A DNA stretch of 28,990 nt, from NCBI GenBank assembly GCA_031418215.1, contig JANOXC010000148.1:1-28990 (forward strand), written 5' to 3'. The notes under the pieces are model-generated. The model did not search any database. It was given only the letters and a program-made list of their open reading frames with translations, and was not told where the DNA came from. Below, piece by piece: positions 13,480 to 22,465 of this stretch (positions are counted from its first letter, which is position 1; every line of letters starts with the position of its first letter). The DNA is from JANOXC01 sp031418215. GTDB lineage: Bacteria > Bacteroidota > Bacteroidia > AKYH767-A > OLB10. Position numbers and translations under genes: made by a program.

Positions 13480-15570
13480 TTGAATATCTCTATCATTACC
13501 GAATACCCTTCCTGGTTTATCATTTTTTGCATCCTGTGCGGTGGAATTTATGCGGCGCTGCTTTATTGGCGCGAGCATTTGTTAGGAGAAATTTCCGCTT
13601 TTTTAAGAAAATTGTTATTCGCCTTTCGCTTTCTGTCGGTTAGTATTTTAAGCTTTTTACTGCTGGGTCCAATGGTAAGGAATATTACCAGGGAAATTGA
13701 AAAACCGATTATCATTCTTGCTGCTGACAACTCACAATCCATCATTTCGGCCAAAGATTCTGTTCAAAGAAGGAATGCTATCAATGCTTCCCTTGAAAAG
13801 CTGCGCAGTAAGTTGGAAGGTAAATTTGATTTGAGAACCTATACTTTCGGAGACAAGGTTAAAGATGGCTTGCAGCTTGATTTTAGTGATAAACAAACGG
13901 ATTTTTCTACCTTTTATGATGAAATAAATATCCAATTTGTCAATCGGAATGTGGGGGCCATCATCATTGCCAGCGATGGGCTTTATAATTCAGGAAACAG
14001 TCCGGTTTACGGGCCGTCAAGAATTAAAGCGCCGGTTTATACTATTGCATTAGGCGATACCAGTGAATACAAGGATTTGATTCTATCACGTATCAACCAT
14101 AACAAAATGGCATTTCTTGGAAATTCATTTCCGCTCGAAGTGGTTGTGGATGCCAGGCAGTCATCCGGTTCGCTTGTTAACATGACTATCATGGAGGACT
14201 CAACAGCTATTCTGTCGAGAACAATCAATGTATCAGGTAATCGTTTTCATACAACTGTTCCAGTTTTTCTGGAGGCCAAATCACGTGGAATAAAGCACTA
14301 TCATGTTTCATTATCTCCCATCACCGGTGAAGTGACGTTAAAAAATAATGCACAGGATATTTTTATTGAAATAGTTGAGAGCAAGCAAAAAATATTGATC
14401 CTTGCCAATGCGCCTCATCCCGACATCGCCGCTATTAAATCATCCATAGAAAACAGCCCGAATTATGAAGTAACTGTTCAATATGCAAAAGATTATAACG
14501 GTGCTTCGGCAGGGTATAATCTGGTGATTTTACATCAGCTTCCATCAACACAATTTAATGTAGTTGAATGGGAAAAAAACTGGCAGCAAACAGGTCAATC
14601 ACTTTGGTACATACTGGGCGCTTCCACCAATATTAATAGCTTAAATGCAGCCAATGCAGGCTTGCTAATTACCAATAGTAATAATAGTTTGAATGAAGTA
14701 CAGGCAATAGTGCAAAGTGATTTCTCATTGTTCACCGTTAATGACGATTTTAAAAATGCGGTTTCTTCATGGCCTCCGTTATCAACGCCATTTGGTGTTT
14801 ATAAAATGAAAACGAATGGATACAATCTTTTCACACAACGGATTGGAAGCGTACTTTCAGGTCAGCCGTTGTTTTTCTTTCGACAGGATAACAACCAAAA
14901 ATTAGCTACGCTTTGCGGAGAAGGTATCTGGAAGTGGCGTCTCTCTGATTATGAGCGAAATGGAAATGCAAATATTTTTAATGACCTCATTTCACGCACC
15001 GTTCAATATTTAGCAGCCGAGCAAAACCGTTCACCGTTTCAAATTCATCACAAATCAGATTTTAAAGAAAATGAACCTGTTGTCTTTGATGGCGAACTAA
15101 CCAATGAAAGTGGAGCCATTGTCAACCAGCCTGAAGTAAGAATGACGATCAAGGCTCTGGGCAATAAGCAATATACTTTCACTTTAAGCAGAACAGAAAA
15201 TGCTTATACATTGAATGCAGGATTATTGCCTGTAGGTAATTATCGTTATAAAGCTGAAACAAAACTGGGTGATAAGATATATGCGCATTCCGGCGAGTTT
15301 AGTGTAAATGCTTTGCAATTGGAAACAACAAATACCATTGCCGATCACCAACTGCTCTTTGCAACAGCTGCCAGGAATGGGGGAATGATGATTTATCCCG
15401 GACAGGAAGATCAATTATTAAATGCATTAAATCAAAGGGAAGACATTACTTCTGTTTCTTATCAGCATAAAAAACTGAAAGAGTTGATTGATTCACCCTG
15501 GGTTTTTGTTTTAATCATGCTTTTTATAAGCTTTGAGTGGTTCCTGCGAAAAAGAAGTGGCGCGTATTAA
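13480..15570 (+). CDS. vWA-domain-like membrane protein
   Basis: This is a 696-residue protein with two N-terminal membrane segments (about 11-30 and 46-64), a large periplasmic or cytoplasmic body, and a C-terminal membrane helix (about 674-690, ending in R-K-R). Just after the second helix lies I-I-I-L-A-A-D-N-S-Q-S-I (77-88), the D-x-S-x-S form of a von Willebrand factor A metal site. The rest of the fold (A-I-I-I-A-S-D-G-L-Y-N-S-G) also fits. The segment around 305-400 (I-L-I-L-A-N-A-P-H-P-D) looks like the glutamine amidotransferase-like domain often fused in such Bacteroidota proteins. Function unknown; relatives lie near Bat-type stress genes, which is not the case here. The only start in frame after a stop is TTG at 13480, preceded by a TATCTTTG promoter. 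Confidence 0.8.
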   Translation: MNISIITEYPSWFIIFCILCGGIYAALLYWREHLLGEISAFLRKLLFAFRFLSVSILSFLLLGPMVRNITREIEKPIIILAADNSQSIISAKDSVQRRNAINASLEKLRSKLEGKFDLRTYTFGDKVKDGLQLDFSDKQTDFSTFYDEINIQFVNRNVGAIIIASDGLYNSGNSPVYGPSRIKAPVYTIALGDTSEYKDLILSRINHNKMAFLGNSFPLEVVVDARQSSGSLVNMTIMEDSTAILSRTINVSGNRFHTTVPVFLEAKSRGIKHYHVSLSPITGEVTLKNNAQDIFIEIVESKQKILILANAPHPDIAAIKSSIENSPNYEVTVQYAKDYNGASAGYNLVILHQLPSTQFNVVEWEKNWQQTGQSLWYILGASTNINSLNAANAGLLITNSNNSLNEVQAIVQSDFSLFTVNDDFKNAVSSWPPLSTPFGVYKMKTNGYNLFTQRIGSVLSGQPLFFFRQDNNQKLATLCGEGIWKWRLSDYERNGNANIFNDLISRTVQYLAAEQNRSPFQIHHKSDFKENEPVVFDGELTNESGAIVNQPEVRMTIKALGNKQYTFTLSRTENAYTLNAGLLPVGNYRYKAETKLGDKIYAHSGEFSVNALQLETTNTIADHQLLFATAARNGGMMIYPGQEDQLLNALNQREDITSVSYQHKKLKELIDSPWVFVLIMLFISFEWFLRKRSGAY

Positions 15571-15588
15571 TTAGTTAATAGACATGGC

Positions 15589-15619
15589 TTGACAATTGTT
15601 CTTATAATTAATACCTTTG
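15589..15619 (+). promoter_or_regulatory. Promoter of the DUF4160-DUF2442 pair
   Basis: TTG (15589-15591), 20 bases, TACCTTTG (15612-15619). Both Bacteroidota elements are present with good spacing, 11 bases before the ATG at 15631, so the pair has its own transcript. Confidence 0.7.
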
Positions 15620-15630
15620 TAATTGAATTT

Positions 15631-15879
15631 ATGCCTACAATTTTAGTAATATTCGGATGGAGACTATTCTTCTATTCAAATGAAGGAATGGAACCAATAC
15701 ATATCCATGCAGAAAAAGGTAACATGGAATGTAAGTTTTGGTTACATCCAGATACTTATGAAATTTCTGAAGCTTATTCTTATCAATTAACCAATGCGGC
15801 TAAAAGAGAAATTAGAAAAATTATTTATGATCATTTTGATTATATAACCATTCAATGGAATTTATATTTCAATAAATAA
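15631..15879 (+). CDS. DUF4160 domain protein
   Basis: This is an 82-residue protein. Family signatures are the N-terminal M-P-T-I-L-V-I-F-G-W-R-L-F-F-Y-S-N-E-G, the H-I-H-A-E-K-G motif and the following C-K-F-W-L strand. The frame opens at 15589, but that start overlaps the promoter TTG and the correct start is ATG 15631. It is followed after 4 bases by a DUF2442 gene; the two families are often paired in bacterial genomes. The pairing resembles a small toxin-antitoxin-like module, but no activity is established that I can name, so the function is inferred only. The pair lies in the spacer between the vWA-like gene and the M48 protease, which suggests insertion into a stable neighbourhood. 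Confidence 0.88.
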   Translation: MPTILVIFGWRLFFYSNEGMEPIHIHAEKGNMECKFWLHPDTYEISEAYSYQLTNAAKREIRKIIYDHFDYITIQWNLYFNK

Positions 15880-15883
15880 AACT

Positions 15884-16120
15884 ATGAGCGTTAACACTGG
15901 TGATAAAATAATTTCTGTTTCCTTTAATGATGAAATCATTTTAATTTCAACAGACAAGGGAAAATATCAATGGAAAATTTCTGATGTCTCTCAAAGATTA
16001 TTTAAAGCTTCAGATTCAGACAGAAATAATTTTAGAGTTTCTCCGTCTGGCTATGGTATCCATTGGCCAAGTATTGATGAGGATCTTTCAATAGAAGGTT
16101 TACTTTCATATCCCGCGTAG
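15884..16120 (+). CDS. DUF2442 domain protein
   Basis: This is a 78-residue protein of the DUF2442 family (NE0471 N-terminal-like). The central strand-rich part V-S-F-N-D-E-I-I-L-I-S-T-D-K-G is followed by the family ending G-I-H-W-P-S-I-D-E-D-L-S-I-E-G-L-L. It is translated 4 bases after the DUF4160 stop and must share its transcript. DUF2442 proteins have been suggested to bind DNA or the partner protein, but this is not proven. Intact at both ends. Confidence 0.88.
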   Translation: MSVNTGDKIISVSFNDEIILISTDKGKYQWKISDVSQRLFKASDSDRNNFRVSPSGYGIHWPSIDEDLSIEGLLSYPA

Positions 16121-16178
16121 CCACGTCTACTATTACCGGGCAACCGATCAGGCAGCATAACTCTCCAATTTTAACTAA

Positions 16179-16186
16179 TTACTTTG
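16179..16186 (+). promoter_or_regulatory. Near-consensus -7 box upstream of the M48 gene
   Basis: TTACTTTG (7 of 8 positions of TAnnTTTG), 4 bases before an ATG that opens a 16-codon frame (16191-16241). The M48 GTG start lies 134 bases after the box, so the box may drive it with a leader. An inverted repeat ATCGGG/CCCGAT at 16259-16283 lies between them. Confidence 0.4.
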
Positions 16187-16320
16187 CATCATGGTAAAAG
16201 GAATTTTTTGCAAACTTTTAATTTTTTATTTGTCATACTAACTCTAAACCTGATTGCTATCGGGAGCCTGCCCGGAACCCGATTCACTCACTATACTATT
16301 ATCATTTTAAAATCAAACTT

Positions 16321-17541
16321 GTGTTAACAATACTATTAATAGTCATCACAGCTGGATTTGTGCTGGAAAGAGTTCTCCATTACCTGAACAGGAAAAATCA
16401 GCAAACTACTGTCCCTCATGAAATGAAGGATATATATGCTGATGATGTTTATAAAAAATCGATAGCCTATGAAATGGCAAATAGTAATTTTGAAAATATT
16501 ACTTCTGCATTCGGTTTTATTTTGACAGTTACTTTAATCATCACCGGTTTTTTCGCTTGGCTTGATGAATGGACAAAAACAATTTCTGCAGATTTGGTAT
16601 GGAGCACCTTATTGTTTTTTGGTGTGATGGCCATCGCTTCCGACATGCTAAATATGCCATTTTCATTGTATAAAACATTTGTGATTGAAGAGCGGTTTGG
16701 TTTTAACAGAACTACTTTGAAATTATATTTTGTAGATAAAATAAAAGGGTACTTATTGGCCGGTTTATTGGGCGGAAGTTTACTGGCTATTTTTGTTTTG
16801 TTTTATCAGCTTGCCGGTGCCAACTTCTGGTGGTACGCCTGGATTACTATCAGTATTGTCAGCATTTTTCTGTCAATGTTTTATGCATCTATCATTTTGC
16901 CATTGTTCAATAAATTAAAGCCGCTTGAAGCAGGGGAGTTGCGCAGCAGCATTGAAGCATACTGCAAGAAGGTAAATTTCAGACTTGATAATTTATTTAT
17001 CATGGACGGATCGAAGCGGTCTGCAAAAGCCAATGCTTTTTTTAGCGGGCTGGGAGCAAGCAAGAAAATTGTACTGTTCGATACGCTCATCGAAAAGCAT
17101 TCCAATGAAGAACTGGTAGCAGTTTTGGCGCATGAAATAGGGCATTATAAAAAGAAACATACCAGAACAAGCATCATCCTTTCCGTCCTTCAAACTGGTT
17201 TGATGTTATTCCTTTTGTCTTGGTTTATCAACCAACCTGCTTTATCAATTGCATTAGGCGGGAAGGAAGCTTCTTTTACATTGGGGTTGTTGGCTTTTAC
17301 GATTCTCTACAGTCCATTGTCCACCCTAATCGGTATCCTGATGAATGTACTTTCTCGTAAACATGAATTTGAAGCTGACGCTTATGCCGCAACTACTTTT
17401 AATAGTCAATCATTAAAATCAGCCTTAAAAAAATTATCAGCCGACAACCTCAGCAACCTTACGCCGCACCCCTGGTATGTCTTCTTCTATTATTCACATC
17501 CCCCATTGCTGGAGCGATTAAAAGGCCTTGATAAATACTGA
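16321..17541 (+). CDS. M48 family membrane metalloprotease (Ste24/CAAX protease-like)
   Basis: This is a 406-residue integral membrane zinc protease. Hydrophobic helices lie at about 2-18, 60-80, 92-112, 145-165, 172-195, 282-300 and 318-342. The zinc site is H-E-I-G-H (271-275), with the third ligand in H-E-F-E-A-D (348-353, Glu351). R-S-A-K-A-N-A-F-F-S-G (233-243) is also typical of Ste24 enzymes. The N-terminal Peptidase_M48_N domain is complete (length about 400, as expected). It may cleave membrane or lipoprotein substrates; none is known. The start is GTG at 16321, since no ATG lies between the upstream in-frame stop and the first helix. It is probably monocistronic. Confidence 0.93.
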   Translation: MLTILLIVITAGFVLERVLHYLNRKNQQTTVPHEMKDIYADDVYKKSIAYEMANSNFENITSAFGFILTVTLIITGFFAWLDEWTKTISADLVWSTLLFFGVMAIASDMLNMPFSLYKTFVIEERFGFNRTTLKLYFVDKIKGYLLAGLLGGSLLAIFVLFYQLAGANFWWYAWITISIVSIFLSMFYASIILPLFNKLKPLEAGELRSSIEAYCKKVNFRLDNLFIMDGSKRSAKANAFFSGLGASKKIVLFDTLIEKHSNEELVAVLAHEIGHYKKKHTRTSIILSVLQTGLMLFLLSWFINQPALSIALGGKEASFTLGLLAFTILYSPLSTLIGILMNVLSRKHEFEADAYAATTFNSQSLKSALKKLSADNLSNLTPHPWYVFFYYSHPPLLERLKGLDKY

Positions 17542-17654
17542 AGATATACGGTTTGAATGTCGGGTATTGATCTGTTAATAACAGGTGGAATTGTACTGTA
17601 AAACGATAAATGAGGTGGAAATCGGGAAAATTCGCCGTCGAGGTTAAAATTTTA

Positions 17655-17685
17655 TTGTTTAGCAATTATCCGTTTCCTACTTTTG
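17655..17685 (+). promoter_or_regulatory. Promoter of the large T9SS protein gene
   Basis: TTG (17655-17657), 20 bases, TACTTTTG (17678-17685), 51 bases before the ATG. It has the same two-element spacing as the promoter at 15589. Confidence 0.7.
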
Positions 17686-17736
17686 ACTTGACAGTTCATT
17701 TATTTCCCCTAATTTCTTATCAATAAAACTCATCCC

Positions 17737-20700
17737 ATGAAGAAAGTATTACTACGTTTTTGCGTATTTGTTGCGGCTTTATTAATTTCTGGTTCCACCA
17801 ATGCCCAGGATTGGGTCAGTAAAATGCAGGATCCAAGTGTTAATTTTTTTGAGGTCCAAAAAGACTTTAATGACCTATATCTTCAGAAAGAAAGAAAGCT
17901 GGAGCGTGAACGGAGGAAAGCTGTAAGAAAAGGTAGAATAGCAGAAATTGAGAACGATGATGAAATGCCCGGCTATAACCAGTTTAAACGCTGGGAGTGG
18001 TTTATGGCACCGCGAGTAGCTGAGAATGGAGATCGGTTTGATCCTGCAAACGTTTGGCGTGAATCGGTGAAATACCATCAACAATATAAAACCTTTTCCG
18101 CAGGAAACTGGACATTAATAGGCCCTTCTACAACTACAGCAGGACTTGCAGGAGCAGGACGATTAAATTTTATTCGTATTGATCCTAATAATGCCAACAA
18201 CCTTTTTGTAGGTTCTCCCGGTGGTGGCTTATGGACATCAACAAATGCCGGTGCATCATGGTCAACAAATACGGATAATTTACCCCATGTTATTGGCTGC
18301 ACAGATATTGCCATTGATCCTACCAATTCAAATGTCATGTACCTGGCTACAGGCGATGGAGATGGGGGTGATACATATACCGTAGGAGTGCTAAAAACAA
18401 TTGATGGAGGTTCTACCTGGAACCCAACTGGTTTAACATTTAATGTAGCCAACTTCCGTCAAATGAGCAGGATATTAATTGACCCCTTAAATACCAATGT
18501 AATTCTTGTAGCTACATCTGGTGGAATTTACCGAAGTGCTGACGCCGGTGTTTCTTTTACGCAAGTGCAAACTGGTTCGTTCAAAGACATGGAATTAAAA
18601 CCTACAGATCCGAATACTGTTTATGCCTGTGGAACGGAATTTTACAAGTCAACGGACAATGGTCAGTCCTGGACTAAGATAACAGCTGGCCTTCCTGCAG
18701 CAGCAGGCGTAAGTCGTCTTGCAATTGCTGTTTCACCTGCTGATCCAAATTATGTATATATGATAGCAGGTTTGCCACAACCCAATTACGGAACGCAGGG
18801 ATTTTATAAATCAATTAATAGCGGAACAAGTTTTACCAAACCAAGCACACCTGCATTAGGTGCACAACAATGGTATGATCTGGCAATTGCCATTTCACCT
18901 ACCAATAAGGATGAAGTAATTCTTGGTGGACAAACTGATTTCCAACGTTCTATTGATGGTGGTTTAACATGGGCACAAAATGGAAGTGGTACTCACGTTG
19001 ATTATCATGATATCGTATTTGTTAGCCCGACTTCTTATTACACTGCTAGTGATGGAGGGATTTATAGGACAACTAATAGTGGCGGTTCATGGAGCAATTT
19101 GAATCACCAACTTCAGATTTCTCAGATGTATGGATTCGGACAATCATCTACAGACCCCAACCTGTTGATACAAGGATGGCAGGATAATGGGACAAACCGC
19201 TATAATGGAACCAATTGGTCAGGCATATTGGGTGGTGATGGCATGTTATGTTTTATCGATTGGAACGATGATATGAACATGTGGGGGGAGCAGTTCAATG
19301 GCAACCTCAATAGATCCACCAACGGCGGGGCCTCCTTTTCTGCTGCAGATAACGGTATAACAGAAGCGGGTGCATGGGTGACGCCGTGGTTGCAGGATCC
19401 TGTTGATGCCGGTACAATCTATGTTGGAATGATAAATGTCTGGAAGAGTTTGAATGGCGGAATCTCATGGACAAAAATAAGTTCGTTCACCAATACTGGC
19501 ACCTTAAATACAATCGCTGTTTCACCTGCCAACAACCAGGTTATCTGGGCTGCAAAAGCTAGCGGTTTATATATGACAAATAATGGTGGAACAAGCTGGA
19601 CGCAAATTTCAAGTATTCCGTCTGGCACGATAACAAGTATTTCTTGCAGTAACACTGATGAATACAAAGCATGGATTACTTATTCGGGCTTTAACAATAC
19701 CAATAAAGTATTTCAAACAAATGATCAGGGTGTTTCCTGGACTAATTTATCCGCTTCAATTCCCAATATTCCAGTAAACTGTGCTACTTATCTTAATAAT
19801 TCAAACGATGGATTATATATAGGAACTGATTTGGGTATCTTTTACAAAGATGCTTCTTTAAGTGTATGGCAACCCTTTTTCAGCGGTATGCCTAATGTTG
19901 TTGTAACTCAATTATCAATTTTTTACCCAACCGGTAAAATACGTGCTTCTACTTACGGAAGAGGTATGTGGGAATCCGATTTATATATAGCGGGAAACTA
20001 TGCTCCTGAAGCAGCATTTGGATCAAGTGCTAGAATTGCTTGTCCCGGCAATGCAGTTCAATTTAGTGATTATAGTGCCGGTCAGCCAACTTCCTGGAGC
20101 TGGTCATTTCCCGGTGGATCACCGGCAACATCAACTTTACAAAACCCATTAGTATATTATAATACTGTAGGATCGTTTCCTGTTACCCTTGCTTCGACTA
20201 ATGCCATTGGGTCCGACACCATCACTACCAACAGTTTTGTTAGCATTGCGTCAAGCCCATTTAATGCACCTGCCACTGTGGGAGCTCAGTTTTGCGGACC
20301 CAACGTAGTTAATTTATCTGCAACGGGTTCCGGTACGGGAACAATACGCTGGTGGGATGCGCCTGGAGGTGGAAATGTTGTTGCTACCGGCAATAATTAT
20401 TCGCCAAACTTAACTAGTACAACTACCTTTTATGTTGACGAAGATTTTCCGGCAGGAGCACAAGATTATACAGGGGAAACCGGCAATAGTGTTGGAGCCG
20501 GTGCATTTTTTACGGCAAGTGATATAAGGGGATTGTATTTTGATGTGTTGAATCCTGTCATTCTTAACACAGTTGATGTTTACGCAAATTCGGCGGGTAA
20601 CCGTACGATTGAAATAATCGATAATCAAGGAAATTTATTTGTAGATACCACCATTTTTATCCCTGCAAGTCCAACGATACCTTATACAGTGAATCTGGAT

Positions 20701-21204
20701 TTCAAAATTTACCCGGGCACAAATTACTTTATTAAGTGCAGGGGCCTTGTAGATCTATACCGCAATTCAGCCGGAGCTATTTATCCTTATGTAAGTACTG
20801 ATGTTAATGTAACGAACAGCAATGCAAGTATACCCGGTTACTATTATTTCTTTTACAATTGGACTTATACAGCTATTACCTGCAATACTGCCAGATCTGC
20901 TGTTAGTGGAATAGATACCTGCGCAATCATTGGCATCAATGATATAAAATCCGACAACTTTCTTGGTATTTATCCTAATCCGAACAATGGTATCTTCTCA
21001 GTAAGTTTTAATACCATTAAAATGGATAATTACCGGGTAGTTATTACAAATGCAATAGGAGAAACCGTATATAAAGAAGACTTAAATGCCTTCACAGGTG
21101 AATATTTAAAGAAAATTAATATTTCAGAATTTGGCAAAGGCGTTTATATAGTTAATGTTACCAATTCAGAAATGGAATCAAACAGGAAGGTAATGATTTA
21201 TTGA
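17737..21204 (+). CDS. Large secreted beta-propeller/PKD protein with T9SS sorting domain
   Basis: This is a 1155-residue secreted protein. A signal peptide (1-23, ending N-A-Q) leads into a charged segment (about 40-70, K-E-R-K-L-E-R-E-R-R-K). From about 115 to 735 it carries many sialidase/VPS10-type repeats of the form S-x-D-x-G-x-S/T-W (for example T-D-N-G-Q-S-W, S-I-D-G-G-L-T-W), which build a beta-propeller. A PKD domain (about 752-840; W-S-W-S-F-P-G-G), an Ig-like domain (843-905; I-R-W-W-D-A-P-G-G-G) and a jelly-roll-like segment (about 905-1050) follow. The Por-type sorting domain starts at Y-P-N-P-N-N-G (about 1078) and runs to the end. The protein should be exported by type IX secretion; ligand or enzyme activity is unknown. 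A strong terminator follows. Confidence 0.9.
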   Translation: MKKVLLRFCVFVAALLISGSTNAQDWVSKMQDPSVNFFEVQKDFNDLYLQKERKLERERRKAVRKGRIAEIENDDEMPGYNQFKRWEWFMAPRVAENGDRFDPANVWRESVKYHQQYKTFSAGNWTLIGPSTTTAGLAGAGRLNFIRIDPNNANNLFVGSPGGGLWTSTNAGASWSTNTDNLPHVIGCTDIAIDPTNSNVMYLATGDGDGGDTYTVGVLKTIDGGSTWNPTGLTFNVANFRQMSRILIDPLNTNVILVATSGGIYRSADAGVSFTQVQTGSFKDMELKPTDPNTVYACGTEFYKSTDNGQSWTKITAGLPAAAGVSRLAIAVSPADPNYVYMIAGLPQPNYGTQGFYKSINSGTSFTKPSTPALGAQQWYDLAIAISPTNKDEVILGGQTDFQRSIDGGLTWAQNGSGTHVDYHDIVFVSPTSYYTASDGGIYRTTNSGGSWSNLNHQLQISQMYGFGQSSTDPNLLIQGWQDNGTNRYNGTNWSGILGGDGMLCFIDWNDDMNMWGEQFNGNLNRSTNGGASFSAADNGITEAGAWVTPWLQDPVDAGTIYVGMINVWKSLNGGISWTKISSFTNTGTLNTIAVSPANNQVIWAAKASGLYMTNNGGTSWTQISSIPSGTITSISCSNTDEYKAWITYSGFNNTNKVFQTNDQGVSWTNLSASIPNIPVNCATYLNNSNDGLYIGTDLGIFYKDASLSVWQPFFSGMPNVVVTQLSIFYPTGKIRASTYGRGMWESDLYIAGNYAPEAAFGSSARIACPGNAVQFSDYSAGQPTSWSWSFPGGSPATSTLQNPLVYYNTVGSFPVTLASTNAIGSDTITTNSFVSIASSPFNAPATVGAQFCGPNVVNLSATGSGTGTIRWWDAPGGGNVVATGNNYSPNLTSTTTFYVDEDFPAGAQDYTGETGNSVGAGAFFTASDIRGLYFDVLNPVILNTVDVYANSAGNRTIEIIDNQGNLFVDTTIFIPASPTIPYTVNLDFKIYPGTNYFIKCRGLVDLYRNSAGAIYPYVSTDVNVTNSNASIPGYYYFFYNWTYTAITCNTARSAVSGIDTCAIIGINDIKSDNFLGIYPNPNNGIFSVSFNTIKMDNYRVVITNAIGETVYKEDLNAFTGEYLKKINISEFGKGVYIVNVTNSEMESNRKVMIY

Positions 21205-21231
21205 TTTATTACTGTTATTAAATTAACTGAA

Positions 21232-21267
21232 GGAAGCGGTCATTTAATGGCCGCTTCCTTTATTTTT
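21232..21267 (+). terminator. Intrinsic terminator after the large T9SS gene
   Basis: Stem GGAAGCGGTCA/TGGCCGCTTCC with a short loop at 21232-21258, followed by a T-rich tail (TTTATTTTT). The stem is GC-rich and starts 27 bases after the stop codon. Confidence 0.88.
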
Positions 21268-21311
21268 ACAAGGAGTGTGTCAAGTTCATTAACCTTTTTA
21301 ATTGTTTGTAG

Positions 21312-22433
21312 ATGCAGCAACCTGCAATTTTTATTAAACAAATTGAAATTTACAAATCTGGTATTGAACTGGAGGCGCCATTTATTACTTCGCTTGGCGT
21401 ATTGCAGGCTGCTGATAATATCATTGTTGTAATCCGAACAAATAATGGATTATCAGGTTTTGGCGAATGCAGTCCATTCATGACTATTAATGGGGAAAGC
21501 ATTGATACCTGTTTTATTGTTGGTCAGTATTTGGCCAAAGTGTTATTGCACAAAGATCCATTAAACATTGGGGAATGTATGCAAACAATGGATGCCTGTA
21601 TCTATGCCAATACCAGTATAAAAAGTGCTTTTGACATTGCCTTATTTGATATTTCCTCACAACATGCCGGTTTACCTTTATATCAATTTCTTGGCGGTAA
21701 CAAGAACAAACAACTGATAACCGATTACACAGTTAGCATAGGAAATGCTTCAAAAATGGCAGCTGATGCAGTAAAAATTGTAAAGAATGGATTTACAATA
21801 ATTAAAGTGAAATTGGGAGGAAAACCGGGCGATGATGTGGAAAGGATCAGGCAAATAAGAGTATCAGTTGGGAATGATATCCCGATCAGGATTGATGCCA
21901 ACCAGGGATGGGATACCGAAGCAGCAATTAAAGTTTTAAATGAATTGTCGCCTTTTAATATTCAACACTGTGAAGAACCTATTCCAAGATGGAATTATAT
22001 GGAGCTTCCTACAGTTAAAAAAAGCAGCCCGATACCAATCATGGCTGATGAATCATGTTGCGATCACCATGATGCCAAAAGATTAATTGACCTGCAGGCA
22101 TGCGATCTCTTCAATGTGAAGTTGGGTAAATCATCAGGTTTTTTCAAAGCACTTAAAATAATAAAACAAGCAGAAGCTGCAGGAATAAAAATGCAGGTAG
22201 GAGGATTTCTCGAATCAAGATTAGGATTTACAGCAGCGGCACATTTGGCATTAAGCAGTAACAATATTTTACATTGCGATTTCGATACGCCTTTGATGTT
22301 TGTGGAGGATCATGTGGTGGGAGGAATAGTATATGAGAAAGGGGGCGTTGTGAAGGTGCCTGAAGTTCCCGGATTGGGAGCAACGGTGGAGGAAAAATAT
22401 TTAAGTCAGTTGGAATGTGTTACTTTTAATTAA
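21312..22433 (+). CDS. Dipeptide epimerase (enolase superfamily, MLE subgroup)
   Basis: This is a 373-residue enzyme of the muconate lactonising group of the enolase superfamily, probably an L-Ala-D/L-Glu-type dipeptide epimerase. Catalytic lysines: K165-V-K167 and K270 (in F-N-V-K-L-G-K-S-S-G). Metal ligands: D195 (in I-D-A-N-Q-G-W), E221 (in C-E-E-P-I) and D246 (in M-A-D-E-S). The capping domain (1-125) has the usual G-F-G-E-C-S-P-F. The late D-F-D-T-P-L segment fits dipeptide epimerases, whose Asp residues bind the substrate amino group. In cells that recycle murein, the enzyme epimerises L-Ala-D-Glu; substrate here is inferred. It follows the terminator of the T9SS gene. Confidence 0.88.
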   Translation: MQQPAIFIKQIEIYKSGIELEAPFITSLGVLQAADNIIVVIRTNNGLSGFGECSPFMTINGESIDTCFIVGQYLAKVLLHKDPLNIGECMQTMDACIYANTSIKSAFDIALFDISSQHAGLPLYQFLGGNKNKQLITDYTVSIGNASKMAADAVKIVKNGFTIIKVKLGGKPGDDVERIRQIRVSVGNDIPIRIDANQGWDTEAAIKVLNELSPFNIQHCEEPIPRWNYMELPTVKKSSPIPIMADESCCDHHDAKRLIDLQACDLFNVKLGKSSGFFKALKIIKQAEAAGIKMQVGGFLESRLGFTAAAHLALSSNNILHCDFDTPLMFVEDHVVGGIVYEKGGVVKVPEVPGLGATVEEKYLSQLECVTFN

Positions 22434-22465
22434 TTTTAAAATCATCTCTTTTTGTCAACCCCTAT

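Noticed and set aside
13413..13532. A 40-residue N-terminal extension of the ABC ATPase
   Set aside because: It would cross the divergent gene's start and both promoter boxes; family members begin at the position chosen.
15589..15630. A 14-residue N-terminal extension of the DUF4160 protein
   Set aside because: The stretch holds the promoter elements TTG and TACCTTTG, and the family begins M-P-T-I at 15631.
17572..17584. Palindrome CTGTTAATAACAG after the M48 gene as a terminator
   Set aside because: The stem is AT-rich with no loop and is not followed by a T tract; it may be chance.
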